Assembly: GCA_028292105.1 (NCBI GenBank)
Contig: JAQGMY010000303.1
Span: forward strand, 1 to 40,612
Direction of reading: 5' to 3'
DNA length: 40,612 nucleotides
Source of the DNA: Ramlibacter sp.
GTDB lineage: Bacteria; Pseudomonadota; Gammaproteobacteria; Burkholderiales; Burkholderiaceae_C
Shown: positions 8,586 through 17,848 of the stretch, in pieces
Layout of the letters: every line of letters begins with the position of its first letter
Position numbering within the stretch: position 1 is the stretch's first letter
Program-made: the position numbers and the translations under genes
The notes under the pieces: generated by a model
Seen by the model: only the letters and a program-made list of their open reading frames with translations
Databases searched by the model: none
What the model was told of the DNA's origin: nothing

Positions 8586-9860
8586 TCAGACGATCTTCAC
8601 CAGCTCGAACAGCACGGTCGGCGGCAGTTCGACGCTCAGTTGTTCGCGGCCCACCTTGGGGGTTTCGAAGCGGTCGAAGCCGCTCAGGTGGAACGACGGC
8701 AGCTCGCGGGTGATCTCCACCAGCGGGCAGCGCTCTTCGCCGCCGAGCACTTCGGCGCGGAACTTGGCCACGTCCTCGGCTTCGACGTCGTAGGCGGTCA
8801 CCAGTACGTTCGGCCGCGTGTCGCCGATCACTTCACGGGCGTTCGCGATGTCGGTGGCGGCGGCCGCGTCGATGCCCATCTTGCGCAGCGCGTCCACGGC
8901 CTCGGTGCGGATCACCGGGTCCTTCGCGATCACCAGCACCCAGCTTTCACGCAGCGTCTCGCCGTTGCTGCCGGTGTCTTCGGTCAGCTCCAGGCAGGCC
9001 ATGCCGTCGCCGCTGGTGAAGGTCTTGGGAAAGCCGATCGTGAGCAGGGCGGCGCCCTCGGCGCGGGTGCGCGCCAGTTCCAGGCTCGACGACGCAGCGA
9101 TCTGGCGCAGCATCATCCAGTGCAGGCCGTCGTTGAGGCGGCGGCCGCGCGGGCGGGCCGTCCAGCCGACGCCGCCGGGATGCGCCGCGTTCGCCGGGGG
9201 CGGGGTGGTGACGCGCACCCGCAGCTGCGCCGGCCCGGGCCACTCGGAAGGCACCAGCGTGAAGTGCAGCTGCTTGCTGAAGCTGGTGGCCCAGTCGAGG
9301 ATGCTGTTGACGAGGCTGATCGCCACCGGCGGGTCGAGCAGGACGTCCACGCCCTGCAGTTCGGTGGTGACGGAGACGCCGGCGGCTTCCAGTTCCTTGG
9401 CACGGTCGTCCACCACGTGGCGCACCAGCTCCGCCAGGTCGACGCGCTCGCGCGCCTGGCGGATGCGGCCGCTGGCCAGGCGGGTGATCTGCTGCGCGCG
9501 CAGGCTGGTGCCGCGCAACTGGTGCATGGCGTCGCTCAGGGCCTTGGCCTCGCTGCGGCGCAGGCGCCCGGCGCCGACCAGGTAATTCAGGGCCCGCAGC
9601 AGCAGGTTGCTGCTTTCCACCGCCTGTTCCGACAAGGCGGCGACCAGGTTCGGCCATTGCTGCGTCATCGACCAGGGCGCGTTCGGGTCCGCGATCTGGG
9701 CGCCGGAGCCATCCGACCAGCGGCGGCCGCTGATCGTGCCCGCCGGCGTAGCGGCGGTGGCCGGGGCCACCGGCTGCACCGGCGGCAGCGCAACGTCGGC
9801 GGCGGCCTGCTTGGACTCTTCGACGAGCCAGTGCGAGGGATATTCGATGGTGTTGCTCAT
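8586..9860 (-). CDS. Histidine-kinase-like protein with degenerate ATPase and C-terminal pseudo-receiver
   Basis: DHp-like helix ALSDAMHQLRGTSLRAQQITRLASGRI, CA-like ISLVNSILDWA, and a C-terminal Rossmann-like segment ESWVLVIAKDPVIRTEAVDALRKMGIDAAAATDIANAREVIGDTRPNVLVTAYD. The ATG overlaps the stop of the receiver gene upstream. Confidence 0.65.
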   Translation of the reverse strand: MSNTIEYPSHWLVEESKQAAADVALPPVQPVAPATAATPAGTISGRRWSDGSGAQIADPNAPWSMTQQWPNLVAALSEQAVESSNLLLRALNYLVGAGRLRRSEAKALSDAMHQLRGTSLRAQQITRLASGRIRQARERVDLAELVRHVVDDRAKELEAAGVSVTTELQGVDVLLDPPVAISLVNSILDWATSFSKQLHFTLVPSEWPGPAQLRVRVTTPPPANAAHPGGVGWTARPRGRRLNDGLHWMMLRQIAASSSLELARTRAEGAALLTIGFPKTFTSGDGMACLELTEDTGSNGETLRESWVLVIAKDPVIRTEAVDALRKMGIDAAAATDIANAREVIGDTRPNVLVTAYDVEAEDVAKFRAEVLGGEERCPLVEITRELPSFHLSGFDRFETPKVGREQLSVELPPTVLFELVKIV

Positions 9861-10291
9861 GCGGGGCCTCCGGTGGGGTGTTCAGGTGCGAGGGCGGCGA
9901 GCGCCCCGTGTCGGGAGCACTGGTGGGAACAGTAGTCGACCAGGGCGTCGATTTCGGTGGACTTGTCGAAGACCGCGTCCACGCCGAGCTGGGCACAGCG
10001 CTTGCGCACGCTCGGATTCACGTAGTTGCTGAAGACGATGATCTTCTGCTGCGTCCTGGCGCGCTGCACGCGCTGCATCAGCCGCATGCCGCTGCCGCCC
10101 TTGAGGAACAGGTCCACGATCAACATGTCCCATTGGGCATTGGCGGCGAGCCATTCCAGCGCGCCTTCCTCGGTCGCGGCGCCGCCCACGACCTTGATGC
10201 AGGTCAGTTCCTCGAGCGCCCCCACGAGGTTCTCCTGGATCTCGGCGTTGTCCTCGACGACGAAAGCTGCGAGTTGCACGAAGGGGCTCAA
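9857..10291 (-). CDS. Single-domain response regulator (REC)
   Basis: FVVEDNAEIQENL, LIVDLFLKGGSG (phosphoacceptor D), IIVFSN, VFDKS: complete receiver motif set with no output domain. Confidence 0.88.
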   Translation of the reverse strand: MSPFVQLAAFVVEDNAEIQENLVGALEELTCIKVVGGAATEEGALEWLAANAQWDMLIVDLFLKGGSGMRLMQRVQRARTQQKIIVFSNYVNPSVRKRCAQLGVDAVFDKSTEIDALVDYCSHQCSRHGALAALAPEHPTGGPA

Positions 10292-10450
10292 TCCGTAAGG
10301 TTCGGTTTCAAGGCGTAAGGCACTCTAGCCCTGCCGCAACAATCACCTCTCGGATGCGCACGCGTTTGCGTGTAGGAGGATGCCTACGACTGATCACATG
10401 GCAGATCAATGCGAACTACGCCACACACGAGGAGGTATGGCGCACTTAAG

Positions 10451-12955
10451 ATGCGCGCAAACAGGAAACGCATGGATTCAGTGATCGCGCAAAACGCAGG
10501 CAAGCTGCTGGAGCTGGTGGAACGCAGTGCCTTCGTGGGCTTTTGGCGGCTGGACTCGCGCCGGGGCGAGCTCTACTGGTCCGAACAACTGGCAAGGCTG
10601 CACGGTGCACCACCCGGTTACAGCCCCAGTTTCGAGAACGCGCTAGGCCACTACGCGGAGGAACACCGCGCGGAGCTGCAGGCCCGCGTGCGCGCCTGTG
10701 AAGAGCAGGGCGTGCCCTTCGATGTAGAGGTGCAGGTCGAGGGGATGCAGGGTGGCGGCCGGGTCTGGGTGCGTTGTGTCGGCCAGCCGCTGCGCGACGA
10801 GGACGGCGCCATCATGGGCGCCGAGGGCCTGGTGCAGGAGATCGCGCCGGCCGGTTACGCGGCTGGCACGCTGCTGCGGCACACGGTCAGCATGGGCGGC
10901 GCCCAGGGCAGCGGCGAAGCCTTCATCACGATCGACAAGCAGGCGCGTGTCAGCTATGCGAACCAGCAGGCAGAGCAGCTGCTCGCCGGGACCGGCGAAC
11001 ACGTGACGGGCCGCAAGATCTGGAGCTTCTTCCAGAAGCGGGCCCGGCTGGCGCTCGAGGAACGCTTCATGCACGCGCTGGAGCGGCGCGAGGCGATCGA
11101 GTTCGAGGAACTCGACCAGCAGGTGACGCACTGGGTGGAGCTGCGCGGCTTTCCGTTCGGCGCCGGCATGGCGCTGCACGTGCGCGACGTTTCCGCGCGG
11201 CGCAAGCAGCAGCAGCACCTGATGCTGCTGGAAGGCAGCATCGCCCGTCTGAACGACATCGTCATCATCACCGAGGCCGCGCCGTTTCGCGCTCCGGGGC
11301 CGCGGATCGTGTTCGTCAACGACGCATTCGAACGCCGCACCGGCTACGCCCGCGAGGAAGTGATAGGGCAATCGCCGCGCTTCCTGCAGGGCGCCGACAC
11401 GCAGCGGGCGCAGCTCGATCGCATCCGCGCGGCACTGGAGCAGTGGGAGCGGGTGCGGGTCGACCTGATCAACTACACGAAGGCGGGCGAGCCGTACTGG
11501 GTCGACCTCGACGTCTCGCCGGTCTGGGACGAGGCCCGGCGGCTGACCCATTGGGTGGCGGTGGGCCGCGACATCACGGAGCGCAAGCGCGACGAAGAGA
11601 AGATCCAGTATCTGGCGTTCTACGACCCGCTGACGCAATTGCCCAACCGGCAGATGCTGCTGGATCGCCTGCACCAGGCGGTGGGCGAAAACGGCAGGGC
11701 GCGCGAGGGCGCGCTGATGTTCATCGACCTGGACAACTTCAAGGTGCTGAACGACACCCTGGGCCACCAGAAGGGCGACATGCTGCTGCAGCAGGTGGCG
11801 CGCCGGCTGCGCAACTGCGTGGCCAAGGGTGACCTGGTGGCGCGGCTGGGCGGCGACGAATTCGTCGTGCTGCTGGAGAACATGCCGGAAAAGCCGCTCG
11901 ACCCGCTGACCGCAGCGCAGAAGGTGAGCCAGCGCATCCTCGAAGGCCTGGGCGAGCCGTATGTGCTGCCGGGCTACCTGCACCACAGCACCTGCAGCAT
12001 CGGCGTGACCCTGTTCGGCCGCACGCCCTCGAGCGTCAACGAGTTGCTCAAGCAGGCCGACCTGGCGATGTACCAGGCGAAAGCCGCCGGACGCAATGCC
12101 GTGCGCTTTTTCGACCCGGAGATGCAGGCGGTCGCCACGGCGAACGCCGCCCTCGCCACGGACCTGCGCCAAGCCTGGCGCGACAACCACCTGAGGATCG
12201 AATACCAGCCGCAGGTCGGCATGGACGGCCGGATGACGGGCGTCGAAGCGCTGCTGCGCTGGGAGCACCCGACCCGCGGCATCGTGAATCCCGATCAGTT
12301 CATCCCGACGGCCGAAGAGACGTCGCTGATCATCCCGATCGGCCACTGGGTGCTCGAAGCGGCGTGCGCACAACTCGCGCTGTGGGCGCGGCGGCCGGAC
12401 CGCAGCCACCTGAGCATCGCCGTCAACGTGAGCGTGCGGCAGTTCCGCCATCCGGATTTCATCGACGACGTGATGACCTGCGTGCGCCGGGTGGGCGTGC
12501 CGGCGGACAAGCTGAAGCTGGAGCTCACCGAAAGCCTGCTGGCCGAGGGGCTGGACGTGACGGTGGCCAAGATGCGCAACCTCAAGGACATGGGCGTGCG
12601 CCTGTCGGTCGACGACTTCGGCATCGGCTATTCGTCGCTGTCATACCTGAAGCGCCTGCCGATCGACGAACTGAAGATCGACCGCGGCTTCATCAAGGAC
12701 ATCCTCACCGACAGCAACGATGCCGCCATCGCCGGCACCATCATCGGACTGTGCCGCAGCCTGGGCCTGGAGGTGATCGCCGAAGGCGTGGAGACGGAAG
12801 AACAGCGCGCCTTCCTGGCGCGCCAGGGCTGCCATCGCTACCAGGGCTACCTGTTTTGCCGGCCGCTGCCGATCGATGCGCTCGAAGCCTTCATCCAGAA
12901 GGGGGAGGTCGCCCCCTCGGGGATCACACCGGAACCATCTTCAGTGGTGACGTGA
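10451..12955 (+). CDS. PAS-PAS-GGDEF-EAL protein (bifunctional c-di-GMP turnover enzyme)
   Basis: PAS-like segments (FVNDAFERRTGYAREEVIGQSPRFLQG; HWVAVGRDITERKRDEEKIQYLAFYDPLTQLPNRQMLLDRL), ARLGGDEFVVLLE, and intact EAL motifs (VEALLRWEHPTRG, NVSVRQF, LELTESLL, DDFGIGYSSLSYL, LKIDRGFI, IAEGVETEEQ). Start could also be 10472. Confidence 0.9.
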   Translation: MRANRKRMDSVIAQNAGKLLELVERSAFVGFWRLDSRRGELYWSEQLARLHGAPPGYSPSFENALGHYAEEHRAELQARVRACEEQGVPFDVEVQVEGMQGGGRVWVRCVGQPLRDEDGAIMGAEGLVQEIAPAGYAAGTLLRHTVSMGGAQGSGEAFITIDKQARVSYANQQAEQLLAGTGEHVTGRKIWSFFQKRARLALEERFMHALERREAIEFEELDQQVTHWVELRGFPFGAGMALHVRDVSARRKQQQHLMLLEGSIARLNDIVIITEAAPFRAPGPRIVFVNDAFERRTGYAREEVIGQSPRFLQGADTQRAQLDRIRAALEQWERVRVDLINYTKAGEPYWVDLDVSPVWDEARRLTHWVAVGRDITERKRDEEKIQYLAFYDPLTQLPNRQMLLDRLHQAVGENGRAREGALMFIDLDNFKVLNDTLGHQKGDMLLQQVARRLRNCVAKGDLVARLGGDEFVVLLENMPEKPLDPLTAAQKVSQRILEGLGEPYVLPGYLHHSTCSIGVTLFGRTPSSVNELLKQADLAMYQAKAAGRNAVRFFDPEMQAVATANAALATDLRQAWRDNHLRIEYQPQVGMDGRMTGVEALLRWEHPTRGIVNPDQFIPTAEETSLIIPIGHWVLEAACAQLALWARRPDRSHLSIAVNVSVRQFRHPDFIDDVMTCVRRVGVPADKLKLELTESLLAEGLDVTVAKMRNLKDMGVRLSVDDFGIGYSSLSYLKRLPIDELKIDRGFIKDILTDSNDAAIAGTIIGLCRSLGLEVIAEGVETEEQRAFLARQGCHRYQGYLFCRPLPIDALEAFIQKGEVAPSGITPEPSSVVT

Positions 12956-13727
12956 CCACCGCGCGCGGCAGGCGCAGGATGATCGCCAGGCCGCTGCGCA
13001 GCAGTTCCACCCCGTGCTCGTTGGCCAGGGACTGGACTTCGGGCCAGGCCAGCGGGGATTCGCCGGCGTCGTGCAGCTGGGTGAAGGACGACCCTTCCGG
13101 CAGCGGCTGGTATTCGACGGCGACCACGCCGTGCGAAGAAGAAATCTCGGTGCGCACGGCCACTTCGCCCGGGGCCGGCGCGGCGTCGGTCAGGGTCAGG
13201 ATGGCCGCCGCCAGCAGGAAACGCAGCGCGCTGCGCGACACTTCGAATTCGCCGTCGCCCAGTTCCGTGCGCAGGTCGAAGCCGCGGAAGTTGAGGCTGG
13301 TGGAAACGAGCCTGACGATCTCGGCCACGCCTTCGCGCAGCGGCACGGTGTCGTCCTCTCCCGCTTCCATCCATTCGCACACTTCGAGGCAGCGCTTGAC
13401 GGCCTGGCGCGAGAGCCGATTGAGCTTGGACACGGAGCTGGCCAGGTCGTCCTGGTTCACGACGCCCCGTTCCATGCGCGCGTTCAGTGCCTCGGCCATC
13501 ATGCCCAGCGACTGGAGGTGCACCACCATGTCATGGCGAAGCGGCGGCGTCAGGCGGCGCAGGATGTCGCTCTGCGCCGCGCGCGCCAGGCTGCGCTGGC
13601 GCTGCGGCGAGATTTCCTGGTTGGCCGGAAGCGGGGTTCCGGCCGAGGCGAGGGGGTGTTCGATAGCCAACACTGCAAAGTTCAAAGGTTGAGGTTGGAG
13701 CGCAGTCTGCGGTGGGGGTTTTGCCAT
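12924..13727 (-). CDS. Histidine-kinase/phosphotransferase-like protein (Spo0B/ChpT-like, degenerate CA domain)
   Basis: MAKPPPQTALQP... start; LTPPLRHDMVVHLQSLGMMAEALNARM is a DHp-like helix; no canonical N or G boxes in the C-terminal region. Confidence 0.5.
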   Translation of the reverse strand: MAKPPPQTALQPQPLNFAVLAIEHPLASAGTPLPANQEISPQRQRSLARAAQSDILRRLTPPLRHDMVVHLQSLGMMAEALNARMERGVVNQDDLASSVSKLNRLSRQAVKRCLEVCEWMEAGEDDTVPLREGVAEIVRLVSTSLNFRGFDLRTELGDGEFEVSRSALRFLLAAAILTLTDAAPAPGEVAVRTEISSSHGVVAVEYQPLPEGSSFTQLHDAGESPLAWPEVQSLANEHGVELLRSGLAIILRLPRAVVTSPLKMVPV

Positions 13728-13932
13728 GACTGTCAGGACCTCCCGGGCCGATGTGTAGGACGCGGACGTCACGTCGCACCGAAGACCCGGCCGTGGCAAG
13801 TCGCGAAGAACCCATCGGAGTACGCAGGATAGGCGATCCTGTTCAAGCGTGCCGCGGTCCGCTCAACCTTCAACCAATTGGATGGCCGCCCGGCTCATTT
13901 GTTCCCGGCTCGTGCAGCTGCCGTGTTGCGGA

Positions 13933-14250
13933 TCAGTCGTCGACCTGGATCTCGAAGATGCAGTCGCCCTTCATCGCGTGCACCGTCATCCGGCCGCCCC
14001 GGTCCCGCACGGCGTAGCTCTGGTTGGGCTGCAGCATCACGTCCTTCGGATCGCCGTCGTGCGTGATCCAGGCTTCGCCGTTGCGGCAGTGCACGGTCAT
14101 CCGGCCGGCGGCGGCCACCGGGATTTCCCGCGTGGCGCCGTGGCGCACGTGCGCTGCGAACCAGCGGGTGACCCGGGCCCGCGGTCCCTGGGCGGCGGGC
14201 GCGAACAGGCGCGCCATGAAGGAAGCAGGAGTGGGGAGCGCGACTTGCAT
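13933..14250 (-). CDS. DUF2917 domain protein
   Basis: GRMTVHCRNGEAWITHDGDPKDVMLQPNQSYAVRDRGGRMTVHAMKGDCIFEI: typical DUF2917-like cupin-like sequence. Confidence 0.7.
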   Translation of the reverse strand: MQVALPTPASFMARLFAPAAQGPRARVTRWFAAHVRHGATREIPVAAAGRMTVHCRNGEAWITHDGDPKDVMLQPNQSYAVRDRGGRMTVHAMKGDCIFEIQVDD

Positions 14251-14468
14251 GGAGCTGATGATCCGGGCGCCCGCCGCTGCGGCGACGGGAACGACCTTGC
14301 GCCTTGCTGTCGGCGCCGCTCCGTAACGGTCGTCAGCCGCCGGACGACAGGGTCAGACCGCGTCATCCGTGCACGTGGCGCGCTCGCGGGATTCAGGCGA
14401 TCCCCTTGCGCGCCAGTCCTACAGTCGCGCCACTGTCGGGCCGCCTAGATTTGCGCACTACCTGAGGA

Positions 14469-17291
14469 ATGAAGAACATGAAGGCTGAGAACGAGGGCGT
14501 GCTGGCGCGCGTGGGTGACCGGCTGCGCCGCGTCGGCGGGGCGATCCGCCGCCACCCCGTCAGGGTAGTGGCGGCACTGCCGGCGGCCGTGCTGCTGTAC
14601 GTGCTGGCGCTGGTGCCTTTCACTCCGGGCATCGGCGACATCAAGAAGGCCAAGCAGGAGCACCCTTCGGTGGTGATGTCGTCGGACGGCAAGGAACTGG
14701 CCGTGTTCAAGCGGGCCAACCGCGACTGGGTCAAGCTCGCGGACGTTTCGCCGAAGGTGATCGACGCCCTGGTGTCGACCGAGGACAAGCGCTTCTACGA
14801 GCACCCCGGGATCGACTTCGTCCGCACCGCGAAGGCGGCGGTCAACACCTTCCGCGGCGACCGCGAAGGCGGCTCCACGCTCACCCAGCAGCTGGCGCGC
14901 AATCTCTATCCGGAACAGATCGGCCGCGCGCCCACCCTCACGCGCAAGATCAAGGAGGCGATCACCGCCGTGAAGATCGAAGCGGTGTACAGCAAGGACG
15001 AGATCCTCGAGACCTACCTCAATTCGGTTTCCTTCCTGTACAACGCCTGGGGCATCGAGATGGCCTCGCGCACCTACTTCGACAAGCCGGCCAGGAACCT
15101 CAACGAGCTGGAAGCGGCCACGCTGGTGGGCATGCTCAAGGGTACGGCCTACTACAACCCGGTGATGAACCCGGACCGTGCCCTGCAGCGGCGCAACACC
15201 GTGCTGACCATGATGGTCAGGGAAAACAAGTTGCCGCAAGCGCGCTACGAGCAGCTCAAGGGCCAGCCGCTGAAGCTGGACTTCGAGCGGATCCAGGAAG
15301 TCAACGGACCCGCCCCCCATCTGGCCGAATACCTGCGCCGCTGGCTGTTCGAGTGGGCCGACGCGCACGACTACAACGTGTACGCCGATGGCCTGGTGGT
15401 GAAGACCACCATCGACTCGCGCCTGCAGACCGCGGCCAACGAAGCCGTGCAGCGGCAGTTGAAGCAACTGCAGGCGGTGGCGGACGTCGAATGGAGCCGC
15501 AGCGGCGTCGCCGGCATGGGCAGCGATCCTTCGGCCTATGTCAATGCGCGCGCCGGCGTGCAGCCGTTCGAATACTTCTGGTCGTCCAACAAGGACCTGG
15601 TGAAGTCGTTCGTGCGCGAGTCGGCCGAATACAAGGTCGCCCGGGACCAGGGCAAGAGCGACGCCGAGGCGCTGCAGCAGCTGGAACATGACCACACGTT
15701 CATGAGCGCGCTGCGCAAGCAGAAGACCACGCTGCAGACCGGCTTCATCGCGATCGAGCCGACCACCGGCGCGGTGCGCGCGTGGGTCGGCAGCCGCGAC
15801 TACAACGACGACAAGTTCGACCACGTCAACCAGGCGCGGCGCCAGCCCGGCTCCACCTTCAAGCCCTTCGTCTACGGCGCCGCCTTCGAAGGCGGCCACC
15901 AGCCCACCGAGACGCTGATGGACCAGCCGGTCGCGATCCAGATCGACAAGAACCAGGTCTGGCGTCCCGGCGACGTCGAGGGCGCTCCCAGCGGCCAGCC
16001 GATGACGCTGCGCGACGGCCTGGCGAAGTCCAAGAACACCATCACCGCCCAGCTCATGATGCAGGTCGGCCCGGCGCGCGTGGCCAGCCTGGCCCGCGCC
16101 ATGGGCGTGCGCAACAGCAAGCTGCAGGAAGTGCCCTCCCTGGCCCTGGGCACCAGCCCCGTCACCCTCAAGGAGATGGTCACCGCGTTCAGCTCGATCG
16201 CCAACGGTGGCAACTACATCGAGCCGCAGATCGTGACGGCCGTGGAAGACCGGGACCACAACGTGCTGGACCAGTTCCTGGCCAAGGGCTCGGAGCGGGC
16301 CATGTCCAATGAGGCGGCGATGACCTTGCTGGACGTGATGCGGGGCGTGATCGAGTCGGGCACGGCCGTCGGCCTGAAGTCGCGCTTCGGACTGGCCGGC
16401 GACCTGGCGGGCAAGACCGGCACCACCCAGGACAACACCGATGGCTGGTTCATCCTGATGCACCCGCAACTGGTGGCGGGCGCCTGGGTCGGCTTCAACG
16501 ACAACCGCGTGACCATGCGCAGCTCCTACTGGGGGCAGGGGGCGCACAACGCGCTGCTGGTCGTGGGCGATTTCTTCCAGCAATCGCAAAAGGCGAACAT
16601 CATCGACGCCAAGGCCACGTTCGCGGCGCCGCGCATGAGCGGGCAGGAGAAGCCGCTGATGGACCGCATGGGCGAGTGGTGGAACAGCGTCTTCAGCTCG
16701 CCGCCCGCCAGCGAAAGCGCGGTGGTGGCGGCGCCCGAAGTGCGCAGCGACCCGGCGATTCTCGAGCCGGCGCCGCACACGCTGAACGCGCCGGCCGGCG
16801 CCACCTTGCCGACCCCGGCGGTGAGCGCCGATGCACCGGTGATCATCGATTCGCAGCAGCGCGTGCCTTCGTTCCCGCGGCCGCTCGAGGCGGGCAGGCC
16901 GACCGAGATGGTCACGGGCACGCAGGTCTACCGGCCGGAGGTCAGCGCGCGCCCGGCGGACCCTGGCTTCCCGGCGGACAGCAGCCGCTCGCAGTCGCAG
17001 GTGGTCCGGGTCATTCCCTCGCCCGGCAGCAGCAGTTTCGGCAGCGGCTCGCGCAGCGACAGCGCGCCGTTGCCGCGCGATGGCGGCGGCAGTTCGGGGA
17101 CCTACAGCGTGGGCGGGCCGGCTTCGGCCGGCGGTTCCGTGAGCAGCGGCGGCGCGGTGACGATCACGCCGCGGGCGCTGCCGCAGGAAAGCGGCACCAG
17201 GAGTTTCGGCGGTCCGGGCAGTTCCGGCGCCAGCACCACGGTCGCTCCACCCGCGGAAGCCTCGGGCAGTGCCAACGCACCAGTGGAATAA
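14469..17291 (+). CDS. Class A penicillin-binding protein (GT51 + transpeptidase) with low-complexity C-terminal tail
   Basis: GT51 motifs EDKRFYEHPGIDF and GGSTLTQQLARNLY; transpeptidase SxxK (PGSTFKPF), SKN, KTGTTQDNTDGWF; Ser/Gly/Pro-rich tail. Confidence 0.93.
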   Translation: MKNMKAENEGVLARVGDRLRRVGGAIRRHPVRVVAALPAAVLLYVLALVPFTPGIGDIKKAKQEHPSVVMSSDGKELAVFKRANRDWVKLADVSPKVIDALVSTEDKRFYEHPGIDFVRTAKAAVNTFRGDREGGSTLTQQLARNLYPEQIGRAPTLTRKIKEAITAVKIEAVYSKDEILETYLNSVSFLYNAWGIEMASRTYFDKPARNLNELEAATLVGMLKGTAYYNPVMNPDRALQRRNTVLTMMVRENKLPQARYEQLKGQPLKLDFERIQEVNGPAPHLAEYLRRWLFEWADAHDYNVYADGLVVKTTIDSRLQTAANEAVQRQLKQLQAVADVEWSRSGVAGMGSDPSAYVNARAGVQPFEYFWSSNKDLVKSFVRESAEYKVARDQGKSDAEALQQLEHDHTFMSALRKQKTTLQTGFIAIEPTTGAVRAWVGSRDYNDDKFDHVNQARRQPGSTFKPFVYGAAFEGGHQPTETLMDQPVAIQIDKNQVWRPGDVEGAPSGQPMTLRDGLAKSKNTITAQLMMQVGPARVASLARAMGVRNSKLQEVPSLALGTSPVTLKEMVTAFSSIANGGNYIEPQIVTAVEDRDHNVLDQFLAKGSERAMSNEAAMTLLDVMRGVIESGTAVGLKSRFGLAGDLAGKTGTTQDNTDGWFILMHPQLVAGAWVGFNDNRVTMRSSYWGQGAHNALLVVGDFFQQSQKANIIDAKATFAAPRMSGQEKPLMDRMGEWWNSVFSSPPASESAVVAAPEVRSDPAILEPAPHTLNAPAGATLPTPAVSADAPVIIDSQQRVPSFPRPLEAGRPTEMVTGTQVYRPEVSARPADPGFPADSSRSQSQVVRVIPSPGSSSFGSGSRSDSAPLPRDGGGSSGTYSVGGPASAGGSVSSGGAVTITPRALPQESGTRSFGGPGSSGASTTVAPPAEASGSANAPVE

Positions 17292-17308
17292 GACGCCGCC
17301 GCACCATG

Positions 17309-17335
17309 AAAAAGGCCGGGAAGTCCCGGCCTTTT
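17309..17335. terminator. Bidirectional intrinsic terminator between PBP and csbD-like gene
   Basis: aaaaaGGCCGGGaagtCCCGGCCtttt inverted repeat between convergent CDSs. Confidence 0.88.
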
Positions 17336-17353
17336 CGCATCGAAGCTGCTGGA

Positions 17354-17557
17354 TCAGCGCTTCAGGTCCGGATCGCGCGGCGACCGGTCATGGTGCACGG
17401 CTTCCTTCGCATCGCCCACGCCCTGTTGCACCTTGCCCTTGACGTTGGTGGCGGCACCGCGCGCCTGGGTCTCGCGGTCGCCGGTGACCTTGCCGACCTC
17501 CTTCTTGATGGTGCCGGTCACCCGGTTGGTCGCACCCTTGACTTGCTGCTTGTTCAT
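17354..17557 (-). CDS. CsbD-like stress protein
   Basis: MNKQQVKGATNRVTGTIKKEVGKVTGDRETQARGAATNVKGKVQQGVGDAKEAV: CsbD signature. Confidence 0.85.
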   Translation of the reverse strand: MNKQQVKGATNRVTGTIKKEVGKVTGDRETQARGAATNVKGKVQQGVGDAKEAVHHDRSPRDPDLKR

Positions 17558-17848
17558 GCCAGAACTCCTTGGGAATGATTGACGCTTTCCATCTTGTGAC
17601 GCGGGTGCAAGGCCGCTATGCGCCGGTCGCCGCAATCGCCGTCCGGCTTGTCCTACAGCAGCCGATTGGGCGCGCCACCACCAAGGCGGGGAAGTAGCCG
17701 GCCCGAAGCGCTGGCTCAGCCAGGCTTCGTAGCCCGACGACCACGGCCGCGCTGCCGAAGTCCGGCAGCATCTCGCTCGGGGCCCGGTCAGCCGACACCA
17801 GACTGCGGCCGGCAGGAGGGCGCCGGGCATCCGTTAGAGTGGGCCGCA

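Noticed and set aside
9857-9925. Possible metal-binding CSHQCSRH tail on the stand-alone receiver
   Set aside because: Too short and isolated to support a metal site from one sequence; needs an alignment.
10643-12451. 602-aa minus-strand ORF opposite PAS/GGDEF/EAL
   Set aside because: Antisense open frame caused by high GC3; no recognisable domain.
12364-13692. 442-aa plus-strand ORF spanning the end of PAS/GGDEF/EAL and the HK-like gene
   Set aside because: Off-frame on one side and antisense on the other; no domain.
14445-16778. 777-aa minus-strand ORF antisense to the penicillin-binding protein
   Set aside because: Low-complexity His/Gly/Arg-rich antisense artefact. The plus strand has all GT51 and transpeptidase motifs.
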